Below, in pieces: positions 5,823 to 13,576 of a DNA stretch of 28,095 nt. Position numbers and translations under genes: made by a program. The stretch comes from a virus. Every line of letters begins with the position of its first letter. The first letter of the stretch is position 1. The notes beneath the pieces are model-generated. The model searched no databases and had not been told where the DNA came from. It saw only the letters and a program-made list of their open reading frames with translations. The DNA lies in IMG/VR virus record IMGVR_UViG_3300032087_001311, positions 1 to 28,095 of that record; one strand, written 5' to 3'.

Positions 5823-5828
5823 GCCCCC
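5806..5828 (-). terminator. Terminator after the 97-aa gene
   Basis: On the minus strand GGGGG-CTTGA-CCCCC (5814-5828, in a run of nine G) is followed by TTCCTTTTTG. It lies about 10 bases after the stop of the gene at 5838 and shares bases with the promoter at 5794-5822. Confidence 0.7.
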
Positions 5829-5837
5829 CCCCTACAA

Positions 5838-6131
5838 TTATTTGCCTTTGCCTGTTACAAGACCTTTTGTAAAGTCTACAACTGCCCCTGCACCAGTCTT
5901 CAGATCCTTGAGACGTTTCATTTGGGTCTCCTTAGAGGCCTTCATACCAGCATCACTAACTCCTCTTACTTGAGCACCACGGTGTTGTGCAGATCCTGGC
6001 TGGGTCCCTGCCTTCCCTGTGGCGTACCCTTTATAGAAGTCACCGACTGCAGACGCAGCCCTATTAATATACTGCCTGGTGGTCGCCCCTGCGCCTCTGG
6101 CGTCCTCTTGAAATTGTTGAAAGGTCTTCAT
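5838..6131 (-). CDS. Small basic Gly/Ala-rich protein, 97 aa, probable virion component
   Basis: The product starts MKTFQQFQEDARGAGATT and is basic and rich in Gly, Ala and Thr, with two similar segments (AVGDFYKGYATGKAG and AVVDFTKGLVTGKGK), which suggests an internal duplication. The frame opens at 6170, but the late promoter TATAAATA at 6157-6164 lies inside that extension, so ATG 6131 is the sensible start. The MKTF-QF opening recurs in the 61-aa gene at 13821 and is common in cyanophage late genes. A terminator follows. A late, DNA- or capsid-associated role is inferred from promoter, charge and composition only. Confidence 0.8.
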   Translation of the reverse strand: MKTFQQFQEDARGAGATTRQYINRAASAVGDFYKGYATGKAGTQPGSAQHRGAQVRGVSDAGMKASKETQMKRLKDLKTGAGAVVDFTKGLVTGKGK

Positions 6132-6156
6132 TTGCCTGCAAGTTTTCCCTATGTGA

Positions 6157-6164
6157 TATTTATA
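6157..6164 (-). promoter_or_regulatory. T4-type late promoter TATAAATA
   Basis: A perfect TATAAATA on the minus strand, 25 bases before the ATG of the 97-aa gene and just after the terminator of the oxygenase gene. This is the T4 late consensus. Confidence 0.75.
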
Positions 6165-6175
6165 ATTCATGACAA

Positions 6176-6203
6176 ATAAAAAACCCTCCTGGTTCAGGAG
6201 GGT
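6176..6203 (-). terminator. Terminator after the 2OG oxygenase gene
   Basis: An 8-bp perfect stem (6183-6190 with 6196-6203, ACCCTCCT/AGGAGGGT) is followed on the minus strand by TTTTTTATTT. It ends the unit containing nrdA, nrdB and the oxygenase. Confidence 0.85.
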
Positions 6204-6217
6204 AGTGTAATCTTAAC

Positions 6218-6865
6218 TCACACAGATTCTTCAGTGGGTTCCTTAGGAGGATCCAAATCAAAGAGAGCATTTAACAATACTCTATTTTTATGTTTAGATG
6301 GCGAATGTCCACTATGCACCTGATGGCCTGCAAATAGAACTAATCTATTAGCTTTTGGTTCTACAGTTTTTTTAATTGTGTAATGATCATTATCACGCAG
6401 TTCCAAAATGTCACGACACTTCTCATTATAAATTACAGTTTCTCCATCAGAATCTTCCATGTATAAAATTGCACTGACATAATTTTCTCTAAAATTACAA
6501 TCAGTATGAGCACTATGTAAATACTTTTCTGGATTATACACAGTCATATCATATCTAGCACTAAAGATTTCTGTAGCACCAATATAATCTTTCATATACA
6601 TGAGGGCTGGCATTGTAAGAAAAGCCCGAGCACTTTCTTCAACTTTAACCACATTTTCATTTGGGTCCGAATTTATAAAACCGTGAGAAAATCCAATAGA
6701 ACCCAGTCTCTCTGGAACATTTTCATTTGGTTTTCTTGCATGGGTAACATTATGCATGTATCCCCATGACATATCTTCACGAATTGCATTTTGTAGAAGT
6801 TGAAAATATGATTTTGTTAAAAAATCATCAATAACAACTACATCTTCAAAATTTTTGTTTTCCAT
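6218..6865 (-). CDS. 2-oxoglutarate/Fe(II)-dependent oxygenase, 215 aa
   Basis: The double-stranded beta-helix signature is visible: HSAHTDCN carries the HxD iron ligands (about residues 119-121), and VHSGHSPSKHKNRVLLNALF carries the distal histidine and the arginine that would bind 2-oxoglutarate. The strand pattern around SAILYMEDSDGETVIYN fits the fold. Substrate cannot be read from sequence; relatives hydroxylate proteins, nucleic acids or small molecules. It starts 13 bases after nrdB and precedes a terminator, so it is the last gene of the nrd unit. It is one of three distinct oxygenases of this superfamily here. Confidence 0.88.
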   Translation of the reverse strand: MENKNFEDVVVIDDFLTKSYFQLLQNAIREDMSWGYMHNVTHARKPNENVPERLGSIGFSHGFINSDPNENVVKVEESARAFLTMPALMYMKDYIGATEIFSARYDMTVYNPEKYLHSAHTDCNFRENYVSAILYMEDSDGETVIYNEKCRDILELRDNDHYTIKKTVEPKANRLVLFAGHQVHSGHSPSKHKNRVLLNALFDLDPPKEPTEESV

Positions 6866-6878
6866 AATACCTCACAAA

Positions 6879-8063
6879 TCAAAGCTGGAATCCACTAAAA
6901 GTATCTTTTTTGACATCTTGTTTGATACCACCCACAACATAAGACTCTACCTCAGTCTCCTGTGGTGCGACCTGAAGACCCTTAGAGGAGATCCAGTGTT
7001 GCGTCCAGGGCAGTGGGTTGTTACTTGCAGGAACGTCATAGATGGATTTCAGTCCAATCGCCTTCAGGCGACGGTTGGCGATCCACTCAACGTACTTACA
7101 CAACAGTTTATCGTTCAGACCGATCATAGATCCATCTTTGAACAGATACTCAGCCCACTGACGTTCTTCCTCAACACACTTACGGAACATGTCATAAACA
7201 TTCTCTTCTTCCTCCTTGGCAATCTGAACCATCTCTGGATCATCACCTTCACGCCACTTATTCAGAATGTTTTGTGTGAGGACCAGGTGTTGATTCTCGT
7301 CCCTGGCGATAAGGCTGATGATCTTAGCCGATCCTTCCATAAGCTTAAGTTCGCCAAAAGCAAACGAGCACGCGAAGGAGACATAGAATCTAATTCCTTC
7401 CAGGATGTTGACGTTTGCGACTGCTCGATAGAGTTTTCTTTTGAGTTCATACCTTTCTTGTTGAGCTGACTCACAATCCTCCAGAGCGTGTTTCCACTGA
7501 TTACCACTTCCCCAAAGCTGTGCAGCCTGGATGAAGTCATTGTATGCAGCAGTAACAGTTTCCGCTCTCCTGAGGATAGCAGGATCTTCTGTGATGGTGT
7601 CGAAGATCTCTGAAGGATCTGAATATACGTTTTTGATAATATAAGTGTAGGAGCGACTATGGATCATCTCCATAAACTCCCACACGGTCATGGCCGCCTC
7701 CAGTTCAGGCAGAGAACAGAATGGGATGAAAGCCATCCCAGGACCTCTACCCTGAACACTATCCAACATGATCTGATACTTCAGGTTAGAAGTATAGATA
7801 TGTTTCTGTTCGGGTCGCAGTGACTGATAGTCACCACGATCTTTCTGGAGAGATACCTCTTCAGGTCTCCAGAAATATCCAAGTTGTTGTGTAGTCAGTT
7901 TGTCGAAGATTGGATATTTGTATGAATCATATCTTTGGACTCCTAGTGGTTTTCCAAAGAACATAGGTTGTTTTTTAGTGTCAACCTTCTCTGGGTTAAA
8001 AACCGTCATACCTGTGACGATAGGACGGTCTTCAGTGTTGAGTCTAAATTGCACAGGATTCAC
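6879..8063 (-). CDS. nrdB: Ribonucleotide reductase class Ia beta subunit (NrdB)
   Basis: A 394-aa R2 protein. FWRPEEVSL carries the first iron-ligand region, EFMEMIHSRSY holds ExxH plus the tyrosine four residues after His that forms the radical, and ARDENQHL carries the second ExxH. The C-terminus DTFSGFQL is the typical tail that docks on NrdA. Together with NrdA it reduces NDPs to dNDPs for phage DNA synthesis. The start is GTG at 8063 with GAGG upstream, inside the last codons of nrdA, giving a 20-base overlap and likely coupling. All metal and radical residues that I can see are intact, so it should be an active class Ia enzyme. Confidence 0.97.
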   Translation of the reverse strand: MNPVQFRLNTEDRPIVTGMTVFNPEKVDTKKQPMFFGKPLGVQRYDSYKYPIFDKLTTQQLGYFWRPEEVSLQKDRGDYQSLRPEQKHIYTSNLKYQIMLDSVQGRGPGMAFIPFCSLPELEAAMTVWEFMEMIHSRSYTYIIKNVYSDPSEIFDTITEDPAILRRAETVTAAYNDFIQAAQLWGSGNQWKHALEDCESAQQERYELKRKLYRAVANVNILEGIRFYVSFACSFAFGELKLMEGSAKIISLIARDENQHLVLTQNILNKWREGDDPEMVQIAKEEEENVYDMFRKCVEEERQWAEYLFKDGSMIGLNDKLLCKYVEWIANRRLKAIGLKSIYDVPASNNPLPWTQHWISSKGLQVAPQETEVESYVVGGIKQDVKKDTFSGFQL

Positions 8064-10338
8064 AAGCTTCCTCTTCTTGTTTTAACAGTTGTTCGATTAT
8101 ATCATCTGTTGTCTCTTTTGTCTCCACCTCATCACTCTTCATGTCATGAGTGTTTTGGTAGTAACTGGTCTTCCAACCGTACTTATATGTAGTCAAAAAG
8201 TCATTTGCCATGACCGACACAGGAACCTCATTGTCTGGATAGTTCTCTGGATTGTAACTCCAGTTACCACTGATAGCCTGATCAAAGAACTTCTGCATCA
8301 CAGCAACAATATTAATATAACCACTATTGGACTCCATATCCCACAATAACGTGTAATTGTTTTTAAGAGATCCATATTGAGGGACAATCTGTTTGAGAGG
8401 CCCCTTCTTTGATTTCTTAATGGACAGGTAGTCGCGAGGTGGTTCGATTCCATTGGTTGCATTTGACACAACGGAACTGCTCTCCGAAGGCATTTGTGCG
8501 GACAATGTGCTGTGTCGGAGTCCGTGTTCCAGGATAGATTTTCTAAGACCCTCCCAATCATAGTTGAATTCGATATCTACTAATTGATCAACATCTTTTT
8601 TGTATGTATCGATAGGGAGAATACCATCAGAATATTTGGTTCTACCAAAGTCATGACACCAACCCTTCTCCTTTGCAAGTTCATTAGAAGACTTGAGGAG
8701 GAAGTATTGGAAGGCTTCAGTGAGTTCATGAACTGCAGTCAGTGCAGAAGGATCATCATACTTGTGACCCAACTTAGCAAGATAGTGAGCAAGACCGATA
8801 AAACCAACTCCAAGGGACCTACGCGCCTTTGTGGCTCGTTCTGCCGCCTTGATAGGATACTCCTGATAGTCAATCAGTTCTTCCAGACCACGGACTGCCA
8901 GATCACAGAGATCTTCAAGTTCATCCAGAGACTTCAGTTTACCAACATTGATCGCAGACAGAATGCACAATGCAATTTCTGCACCTTCATCATCAATGTG
9001 TTGCAGAGGATATGTCGGGAGGGTAATCTCCTGACACAAGTTAGACATTTCAACCTTATCTTTGAAAGAGGAATGACTATTACAGTGGTCGATGTTCATG
9101 ATGTAGATACGACCAGTCTCTGCACGTTCCTTCAGCAGATCCAGAATCAGTTCTTGAGCACCGACTGTTTTTCTAGGTACAGAATTGTCTGATTCGTAAC
9201 GGCAGTACAGATCATCAAAACGGTCAGTGCCGAAAGCATCATACAAGCCAGGGACATCATGAGGACTGAAGAGTGAAATCTCTCCGTTTTGGATGAAACG
9301 TTCATAGAAAAGCTTTGATAGTTGAATGGAGTAATCAAGTTTTCGTACACGATTGTCTTCCGTTCCTTTATTATTCTTGAGGACAATAATGTCCTCTATT
9401 TCTTGGTGCCAGATAGGAAAGTGGACAGTCGCTGACCCACCTCGGATCCCGTTTTGTGTGCAGCATCGGACAGTTGACTCAAACTTTTTGAGGAAGGGGA
9501 CCACACCTGTGTGTTGAACCTCTCCGCCTCTGATTTTAGCGTTGATGCCACGGATCCGGCCTGCGTTGATACCGATACCCGCCCTTTGTGCAACGTATCG
9601 GCCAATCGCCATATCAGAGCTAAAGATAGAATCGAGGGTGTCATCAACATCAACAAGAACACAGCTAGCAAATTGTCGAAGTGGAGTTCGCACTCCCGCC
9701 ATGATAGGTGTGGGAATGTTGATTCGGTGTTTGGAGATTGCATTGTAGTAACGGTGAACGTAATCCATGCGAGTATCTTTAGGATACTTAGCGAACATGG
9801 TGAGGGCAATCATCATATACATGAACTGAGGCGTCTCGTAGACCTGACCAGTACTACGATCCTGTACCAGATACTTATCAACTACTTGACGCAGACCTGC
9901 ATATGTAAACAAGAAGTCACGATCATGATCAATCCATTTATCGGCCTGTTGAATCTCTTCAAGAGAATAGGCATCATAGATTGCATGGTCATACACTTTG
10001 GCACCCACACATGAGTTGATATGATCAACCAGGTGAGGCAGTTCCTTCATTCGACCATAGAGACTCTTACGAGTTGCAAACAACAACAGTCGTGCAGCCA
10101 CGAACTGATAGTTGGGGTGATCCAAATCAATCAGATCACTAGCGGAACGAATCAGAATTTCTTGAATCTCTTGGGTTGTGATCCCATCGTAAAATTGAAT
10201 ACCAGACTGGATCTCTACCTGAGAGGCAGAAACACCAGCGAGACCATCAGTGGCGGCCTCCACCATCTTATGCATTTTTTCTAGATCAATCGGCTCAATG
10301 TTGCCGTTTCTCTTTTTAACCTTAAGTCCGTTCGTCAT
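8044..10338 (-). CDS. nrdA: Ribonucleotide reductase class Ia alpha subunit (NrdA)
   Basis: A 764-aa R1 protein. The N-terminus (KVKKRNGNIEPIDLEKMHKM) resembles an ATP-cone. RQFASCVLV places the first active-site cysteine near residue 226, MSNLCQEITLPTYP holds the thiyl cysteine with Glu two residues on, EIALCILSAINVG has the third cysteine, and the tail EACESCAI is the CxxC pair that passes electrons from thioredoxin. It catalyses NDP reduction with NrdB. I start it at ATG 10338, where ATGA overlaps the primase stop, rather than at the upstream 10350. A thioredoxin-like protein is encoded at 19.5 kb. Confidence 0.97.
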   Translation of the reverse strand: MTNGLKVKKRNGNIEPIDLEKMHKMVEAATDGLAGVSASQVEIQSGIQFYDGITTQEIQEILIRSASDLIDLDHPNYQFVAARLLLFATRKSLYGRMKELPHLVDHINSCVGAKVYDHAIYDAYSLEEIQQADKWIDHDRDFLFTYAGLRQVVDKYLVQDRSTGQVYETPQFMYMMIALTMFAKYPKDTRMDYVHRYYNAISKHRINIPTPIMAGVRTPLRQFASCVLVDVDDTLDSIFSSDMAIGRYVAQRAGIGINAGRIRGINAKIRGGEVQHTGVVPFLKKFESTVRCCTQNGIRGGSATVHFPIWHQEIEDIIVLKNNKGTEDNRVRKLDYSIQLSKLFYERFIQNGEISLFSPHDVPGLYDAFGTDRFDDLYCRYESDNSVPRKTVGAQELILDLLKERAETGRIYIMNIDHCNSHSSFKDKVEMSNLCQEITLPTYPLQHIDDEGAEIALCILSAINVGKLKSLDELEDLCDLAVRGLEELIDYQEYPIKAAERATKARRSLGVGFIGLAHYLAKLGHKYDDPSALTAVHELTEAFQYFLLKSSNELAKEKGWCHDFGRTKYSDGILPIDTYKKDVDQLVDIEFNYDWEGLRKSILEHGLRHSTLSAQMPSESSSVVSNATNGIEPPRDYLSIKKSKKGPLKQIVPQYGSLKNNYTLLWDMESNSGYINIVAVMQKFFDQAISGNWSYNPENYPDNEVPVSVMANDFLTTYKYGWKTSYYQNTHDMKSDEVETKETTDDIIEQLLKQEEEACESCAI

Positions 10339-11327
10339 ACTTTTTTCCAACTGTTCAGTTTAAGTTTAGCCTCTAGTCCAGAGAATACATTTGATTCTAC
10401 TACATCTTGGACCTGTAGTCCAGATAACATCATGTCATTTAAATCTTTTTCCACTACAGAGTTTGGAAAGATAACGACTCGGTGTCCTTGTTCTATCGTT
10501 CGAGAAATTCTTTGTACGATTTCTCGATTTCGCGGTTCGTTGTCGAAGACGAATATGAATCTATAATCATAACGGCTAAGGTCAACATCGCTACCGCACA
10601 TAGCAATACTGTTCCCAAGGAAGGTGGAGTCGAATGGTCCCTCTGTAACATAGATGTCCTTTGTTGTGTCAACTGTGTCTAGTCCATAAATTTTGGGTGC
10701 ATCCTCATCAAGCATGACTGTGATGTAACGCAGTTTGGAATCAGCTTTCAGGGAACGACCCTGATAACCAAACAAACTACCCTTTTCATCCCTGAGAGGA
10801 ATCACAATTCGCGGATCATCTTTAAAAGATTTGTCAAAAGTTTTTTTGTGTTTGTTGGTCCACTCTACAAAGTTAGGACAAAAGTAAAACTTGGACAAAT
10901 CATTCAAACCTCTACCGAGTAAATATCCTCGTGCAAAGTGTTCTTTATTTAGATCAGAAACCTTTGTTAGTTCTGAACATATGTCTTTAGACTTAAACTT
11001 TGGTTTGGGAAAATTAAAGACTGGGTTGGGAGTATTAGATCCCTTACCAGTCAAACCTTCTTTATACCTCTCCATGACATATTGATCATGAAGATTACCA
11101 TCTTGGTCTTTTAGAAAATTAGCCAGTGTGCGTCCAACACCACAGTTGTGACACTTGTAGATAAAATCATTCTTCTTCTTAAAGAGATATCCCCTACACT
11201 TGTTCTTGTATTTCTGACTATCCCCACAATACGGGCAACGAAAGTTATAGAGACCCTTCTTCTTCTCAGAGAATTTGGTGAGACGAACCGAAACTAGGTT
11301 GATGTACTTCGTGTCGATGTAATTCAA
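10335..11327 (-). CDS. 61: DNA primase, T4 gp61-type
   Basis: A primase of about 330 aa. The N-terminal zinc-binding domain is CPYCGDS followed some 25 residues later by CHNCG. A TOPRIM region follows: DIYVTEGPFDSTFL carries the conserved Glu and FIFVFDNEPRN the acidic cluster. It makes RNA primers and works with the gp41 helicase encoded at 20.4-21.8 kb. There is no ATG near the start: the frame opens with TTG at 11351, and another TTG at 11327 gives the LNYIDTKYIN start I expect for cyanophage homologues, so I use that with modest confidence. The start region overlaps the upstream gene. The end overlaps nrdA as ATGA. Confidence 0.92.
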   Translation of the reverse strand: MNYIDTKYINLVSVRLTKFSEKKKGLYNFRCPYCGDSQKYKNKCRGYLFKKKNDFIYKCHNCGVGRTLANFLKDQDGNLHDQYVMERYKEGLTGKGSNTPNPVFNFPKPKFKSKDICSELTKVSDLNKEHFARGYLLGRGLNDLSKFYFCPNFVEWTNKHKKTFDKSFKDDPRIVIPLRDEKGSLFGYQGRSLKADSKLRYITVMLDEDAPKIYGLDTVDTTKDIYVTEGPFDSTFLGNSIAMCGSDVDLSRYDYRFIFVFDNEPRNREIVQRISRTIEQGHRVVIFPNSVVEKDLNDMMLSGLQVQDVVESNVFSGLEAKLKLNSWKKV

Positions 11328-11748
11328 TGGACGCACTCTGGGATGTATCAATCATACCAACCGACTTACCCGATGTCAAGACTTCAATGACGGGAGTGGC
11401 CACTTGTAACACTGCGACAAGGGTGGCCAACACTGCACCAGCACCGACTACAAACTTCTGATTAGTGTCTACTTTCTTCTGAATTCTATCAATTCTTTCA
11501 TGAAGGATTTGATGATTCTTCTCTTCCTGAGTCTTCATCTCCTCTATCATCTTAATGATCAGTTGATCTGATCTCTCACTATCATCCAGTCGGTTCTCAT
11601 GACGTTCTAAAACAATGGCAATCTTATTACTATTATCAGAGATGGTAGTTACTGCACGTTCTAACTTGTCCAACATCTCTTTGGAAAGATCCTCGTAGAT
11701 GTCAAGTTTCGATTCCAGAACGGCTAACTTACCAAAACCGAAGGCCAT
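11266..11748 (-). CDS. Membrane-anchored coiled-coil protein, 160 aa
   Basis: Residues about 10-95 form a long charged helix with heptad character (LERAVTTISDNSNKIAIVLE, ERHENRLDDSE, HERIDRIQKKVD). A hydrophobic segment follows (FVVGAGAVLATLVAVLQVATPVIEVL, about 99-124), then a polar tail of roughly 35 residues. The layout resembles XhlA-like or holin-accessory proteins, with a cytoplasmic coiled coil and one membrane helix, but equally a membrane-bound scaffold. The last 62 bases or more overlap the primase start in another frame. It begins 4 bases after the 77-aa gene. Function not established. Confidence 0.82.
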   Translation of the reverse strand: MAFGFGKLAVLESKLDIYEDLSKEMLDKLERAVTTISDNSNKIAIVLERHENRLDDSERSDQLIIKMIEEMKTQEEKNHQILHERIDRIQKKVDTNQKFVVGAGAVLATLVAVLQVATPVIEVLTSGKSVGMIDTSQSASIELHRHEVHQPSFGSSHQIL

Positions 11749-11752
11749 TGTC

Positions 11753-11986
11753 CTACTTAGTAGCTTTGTAAACGTCGCCTTTATACTTAAGTAACTTATT
11801 ATAAAACTTGGTCAACTCAGTTGGATAGTTCTTATTCTTTTTCTTTCTTCTGTCAATCCTACCAAGTGAAGGATCGAAACCAGCCCTAGGACCTTCGGCA
11901 GGAGCATCCGCAGTAAATCCAGCAGCACCAACGGTCATGCCTTCTTCACGAAAATATTCAATGACTCTACCAAGACGTTTGTCCAT
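11753..11986 (-). CDS. Conserved hypothetical, 77 aa
   Basis: The product MDKRLGRVIEYFREEGMTVG has a short N-terminal helix, a flexible Gly/Ala/Pro segment (residues 19-41) and a basic C-terminal part (RRKKKNKNYPTELTKFYNKL). I recognise the MDKRLGxVIEYFR start as recurrent in cyanophages, with no known function. The ATG shares a base with the stop of the upstream gene (TGATG), so the pair is coupled. No transmembrane segment is present. Confidence 0.8.
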   Translation of the reverse strand: MDKRLGRVIEYFREEGMTVGAAGFTADAPAEGPRAGFDPSLGRIDRRKKKNKNYPTELTKFYNKLLKYKGDVYKATK

Positions 11987-12357
11987 CAGACTTCTGTTAG
12001 AGATTTATACACATCCAAATCAACTAAAACATTATGTAGTGTTGTCTTAGGATATTCAGGAAGTCTGCCAAGATAGATGACAAAGGACTTCATAGAACTC
12101 CAAAGATCTTTGTCAATTTTGTAGAACAACAGCGGTGTAGCTGCGTCCCCAAAAACATTATATACACTAATAAAGTGGTTTAATAACAGATGAGTTTTCA
12201 AAACTCCTGTTTTCTTATATCGACGAAGTAAACGTTTGATGTATTTAAATCGCTTCAGATCATCATAGAAATCCTCAGACGTAATTGCCTGAGGATTATC
12301 ATAGTTCCTGATTGCGAACATCATGTAGTTGTCTTCGTTCAACTCATGAAACTGCAT
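11986..12357 (-). CDS. Conserved phage hypothetical, 123 aa
   Basis: The product MQFHELNEDNYMMFAIRNYD... has a mixed helical sequence with a basic middle (RFKYIKRLLRRYKKTG) and a hydrophobic but soluble-looking C-terminal half. It resembles a protein common in T4-like phages with no assigned role. There is no Shine-Dalgarno sequence: a perfect 8-bp hairpin ends directly at the ATG, and a late-type GATAAATA lies just before the hairpin. It is coupled to the next gene by TGATG. A packaging or DNA-associated role is only a guess from the late promoter and basic stretch. Confidence 0.85.
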   Translation of the reverse strand: MQFHELNEDNYMMFAIRNYDNPQAITSEDFYDDLKRFKYIKRLLRRYKKTGVLKTHLLLNHFISVYNVFGDAATPLLFYKIDKDLWSSMKSFVIYLGRLPEYPKTTLHNVLVDLDVYKSLTEV

Positions 12358-12379
12358 AAGTCACGAAAGAACGTGACTT
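12358..12379 (-). other. Hairpin directly abutting a start codon
   Basis: AAGTCACG/CGTGACTT, an 8-bp perfect stem with a 6-base loop, ends at the base before the ATG at 12357. No run of T follows, so it is not a standard terminator. It may block translation of read-through transcripts, while transcripts from GATAAATA (12380-12387) would start inside the stem and lack it. Confidence 0.6.
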
Positions 12380-12387
12380 TATTTATC
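12380..12387 (-). promoter_or_regulatory. Putative late promoter GATAAATA
   Basis: GATAAATA on the minus strand begins at the stop region of the 164-aa gene and sits directly before the hairpin at 12358-12379, 22 bases before the next ATG. Confidence 0.6.
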
Positions 12388-12880
12388 AGCTGTTAGGAGG
12401 GAGAACAGTGTTACCAGTGGTGATGCCAGAAGCAGCAACATAGACTTCACTCTTGGTTCTCAGATTACCATGAGTGTCAACATAGGTTGTAACTCCTACC
12501 CAACCAGCGTGAGCAACGTGAGTTCTGTTTGGTGTATTGGCAGCAACACCATGAACTCTACCCGTGTAATCTCTCTCAGCGTTAGCCGAAGTAGGCGCAT
12601 AAGCGGGATCTTCATCCAGATAAATGGGGCAATCACCAATGATATAAGATGCACCAGAGATCGTACCAGTATCAAGAGCGTCTACATCTGCAATCGTCAT
12701 CAGGGTGGTGCTTGCGATACCAACGATCGTAGCAAAACCTTGAGTCTGTCCAGCACCTACGGTAATAACTTGACCCACTGAGAAGTCAGTAAATGTTGTT
12801 GCGCTTCCAGTTACAGTAGTGCCACTGATAGTGACAGTTCCCGAAACTGTAACGTTATCGTTGTTGCCCCAGAGAGCCAT
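12386..12880 (-). CDS. Probable virion structural protein, 164 aa
   Basis: The product starts MALWGNNDNVTVSGTVTISG and is rich in Thr, Gly, Val and Ser in a strand pattern (GTTVTGSATTFTDF, GQVITVGAGQTQGF, TTLMTIADVD). This beta-rich, low-charge composition is typical of phage surface or decoration proteins, and I know this N-terminus as a recurrent cyanophage late protein. A T4 late promoter (12912-12919) lies 31 bases upstream and GTAGGA serves as a ribosome site. It is monocistronic or nearly so. Which virion part it belongs to cannot be told. Confidence 0.85.
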   Translation of the reverse strand: MALWGNNDNVTVSGTVTISGTTVTGSATTFTDFSVGQVITVGAGQTQGFATIVGIASTTLMTIADVDALDTGTISGASYIIGDCPIYLDEDPAYAPTSANAERDYTGRVHGVAANTPNRTHVAHAGWVGVTTYVDTHGNLRTKSEVYVAASGITTGNTVLPPNS

Positions 12881-12911
12881 GGTAATTCCTACAGTAACTT
12901 TTCCTATAATT

Positions 12912-12919
12912 TATTTATA
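12912..12919 (-). promoter_or_regulatory. T4-type late promoter TATAAATA
   Basis: A perfect late consensus on the minus strand, within a 26-base block (12899-12924) repeated exactly at 13527-13552, between the terminator of the 180-aa gene and the ATG at 12880. Confidence 0.8.
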
Positions 12920-12943
12920 AAAAAAGGAGGTCCTAAGACCTCC
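12919..12943 (-). terminator. Terminator after the 180-aa gene
   Basis: A perfect 7-bp stem GGAGGTC/GACCTCC (12926-12932 with 12937-12943) with a 4-base loop, then seven T on the minus strand. It runs straight into the late promoter at 12912. Confidence 0.9.
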
Positions 12944-12968
12944 AAGTGGACAGTTTAAAAAGTGTCCA

Positions 12969-13511
12969 TCAATACATGAGATTTCCTTTCTTATCTCTTG
13001 GATATCTTCCAGTATTTCTAGAAAGATTTTCAGGATTCTTAATCGCCGTACCTCTAGTATCGTAAGGACCTTCACCAGATCCATGCCTAAACTCTGGACC
13101 TCTTGATCCTCTACCACGATTGGCAGAAAGATTTCCGCTAGGTTTATCAGAAGATCTTGTAGATCCATGTTCAAATTCTGGACCTCTTGATCCTCTTTCC
13201 TTAGGAAGTCTCTTCTCAAATTCTCTCGATCTGGCAGGACGCCCAAATCCACCTTGTCTAATCTCTTTCATTCTATTAGCACTTGCCATAGATTCAACAA
13301 TCTCATTTCTCCACTCTGCACTCATGTTAGCCATGATGGCAAGAGCTGCCTCTTCAGTTTCGGCATATCCTTCACCGATCAGGTGACCCTTAACAATATC
13401 AAAGAGATCTACATCATTATTATATTGACCTTCATCTACAACAATCGCAGCTTTATCAGCATAGATCGAAGCATACGATTCGGATAGTGATCTTAATTCT
13501 TTGGGGGTCAT
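12969..13511 (-). CDS. Hypothetical late protein with Arg/Gly-rich repeats, 180 aa
   Basis: The start is ATG 13511 (MTPKELRSLSES); the in-frame TTG at 13517 is less likely. Residues 1-75 look folded and helical (DIVKGHLIGEGYAETEEAAL). From about residue 85 the sequence becomes polar, basic and disordered, with GSRGPEF-HGS occurring twice (RGSRGPEFEHGSTRSS and RGSRGPEFRHGSGEG), matching a repeat at DNA level near 13081-13195. It is bracketed by a late promoter and a terminator, hence a single-gene late unit. The N-terminal helical module resembles those at the start of other cyanophage capsid-associated proteins. Function unknown; a virion-internal or DNA-binding role is inference. Confidence 0.82.
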   Translation of the reverse strand: MTPKELRSLSESYASIYADKAAIVVDEGQYNNDVDLFDIVKGHLIGEGYAETEEAALAIMANMSAEWRNEIVESMASANRMKEIRQGGFGRPARSREFEKRLPKERGSRGPEFEHGSTRSSDKPSGNLSANRGRGSRGPEFRHGSGEGPYDTRGTAIKNPENLSRNTGRYPRDKKGNLMY

Positions 13512-13539
13512 TTTCAAGTAGTCCCGTTTTCCTATAATT

Positions 13540-13547
13540 TATTTATA
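13540..13547 (-). promoter_or_regulatory. T4-type late promoter TATAAATA
   Basis: A second perfect late consensus, in the 26-base block 13527-13552 identical to that at 12899-12924. It lies 29 bases before the ATG at 13511. Confidence 0.8.
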
Positions 13548-13570
13548 AAAAAGGAGGGTCAAAACCCTCC
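13547..13570 (-). terminator. Terminator after the 70-aa gene
   Basis: A 7-bp perfect stem GGAGGGT/ACCCTCC (13553-13559 with 13564-13570) is followed by six T on the minus strand, then the late promoter. It closes the unit ending with the gene at 13577. Confidence 0.9.
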
Positions 13571-13576
13571 TTGAGA

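Noticed and set aside
6132-6170. Upstream start (MNYKYH) for the 97-aa gene
   Set aside because: The late promoter TATAAATA lies within this extension, so late mRNA would not contain the upstream ATG.
12911-13252. Minus-strand frame of 113 aa in the repeat region
   Set aside because: It lies over the 180-aa gene in another frame, starts inside it and runs through the terminator and late promoter; its Leu/Ile-Glu repeats come from the Arg/Gly repeat read out of frame.
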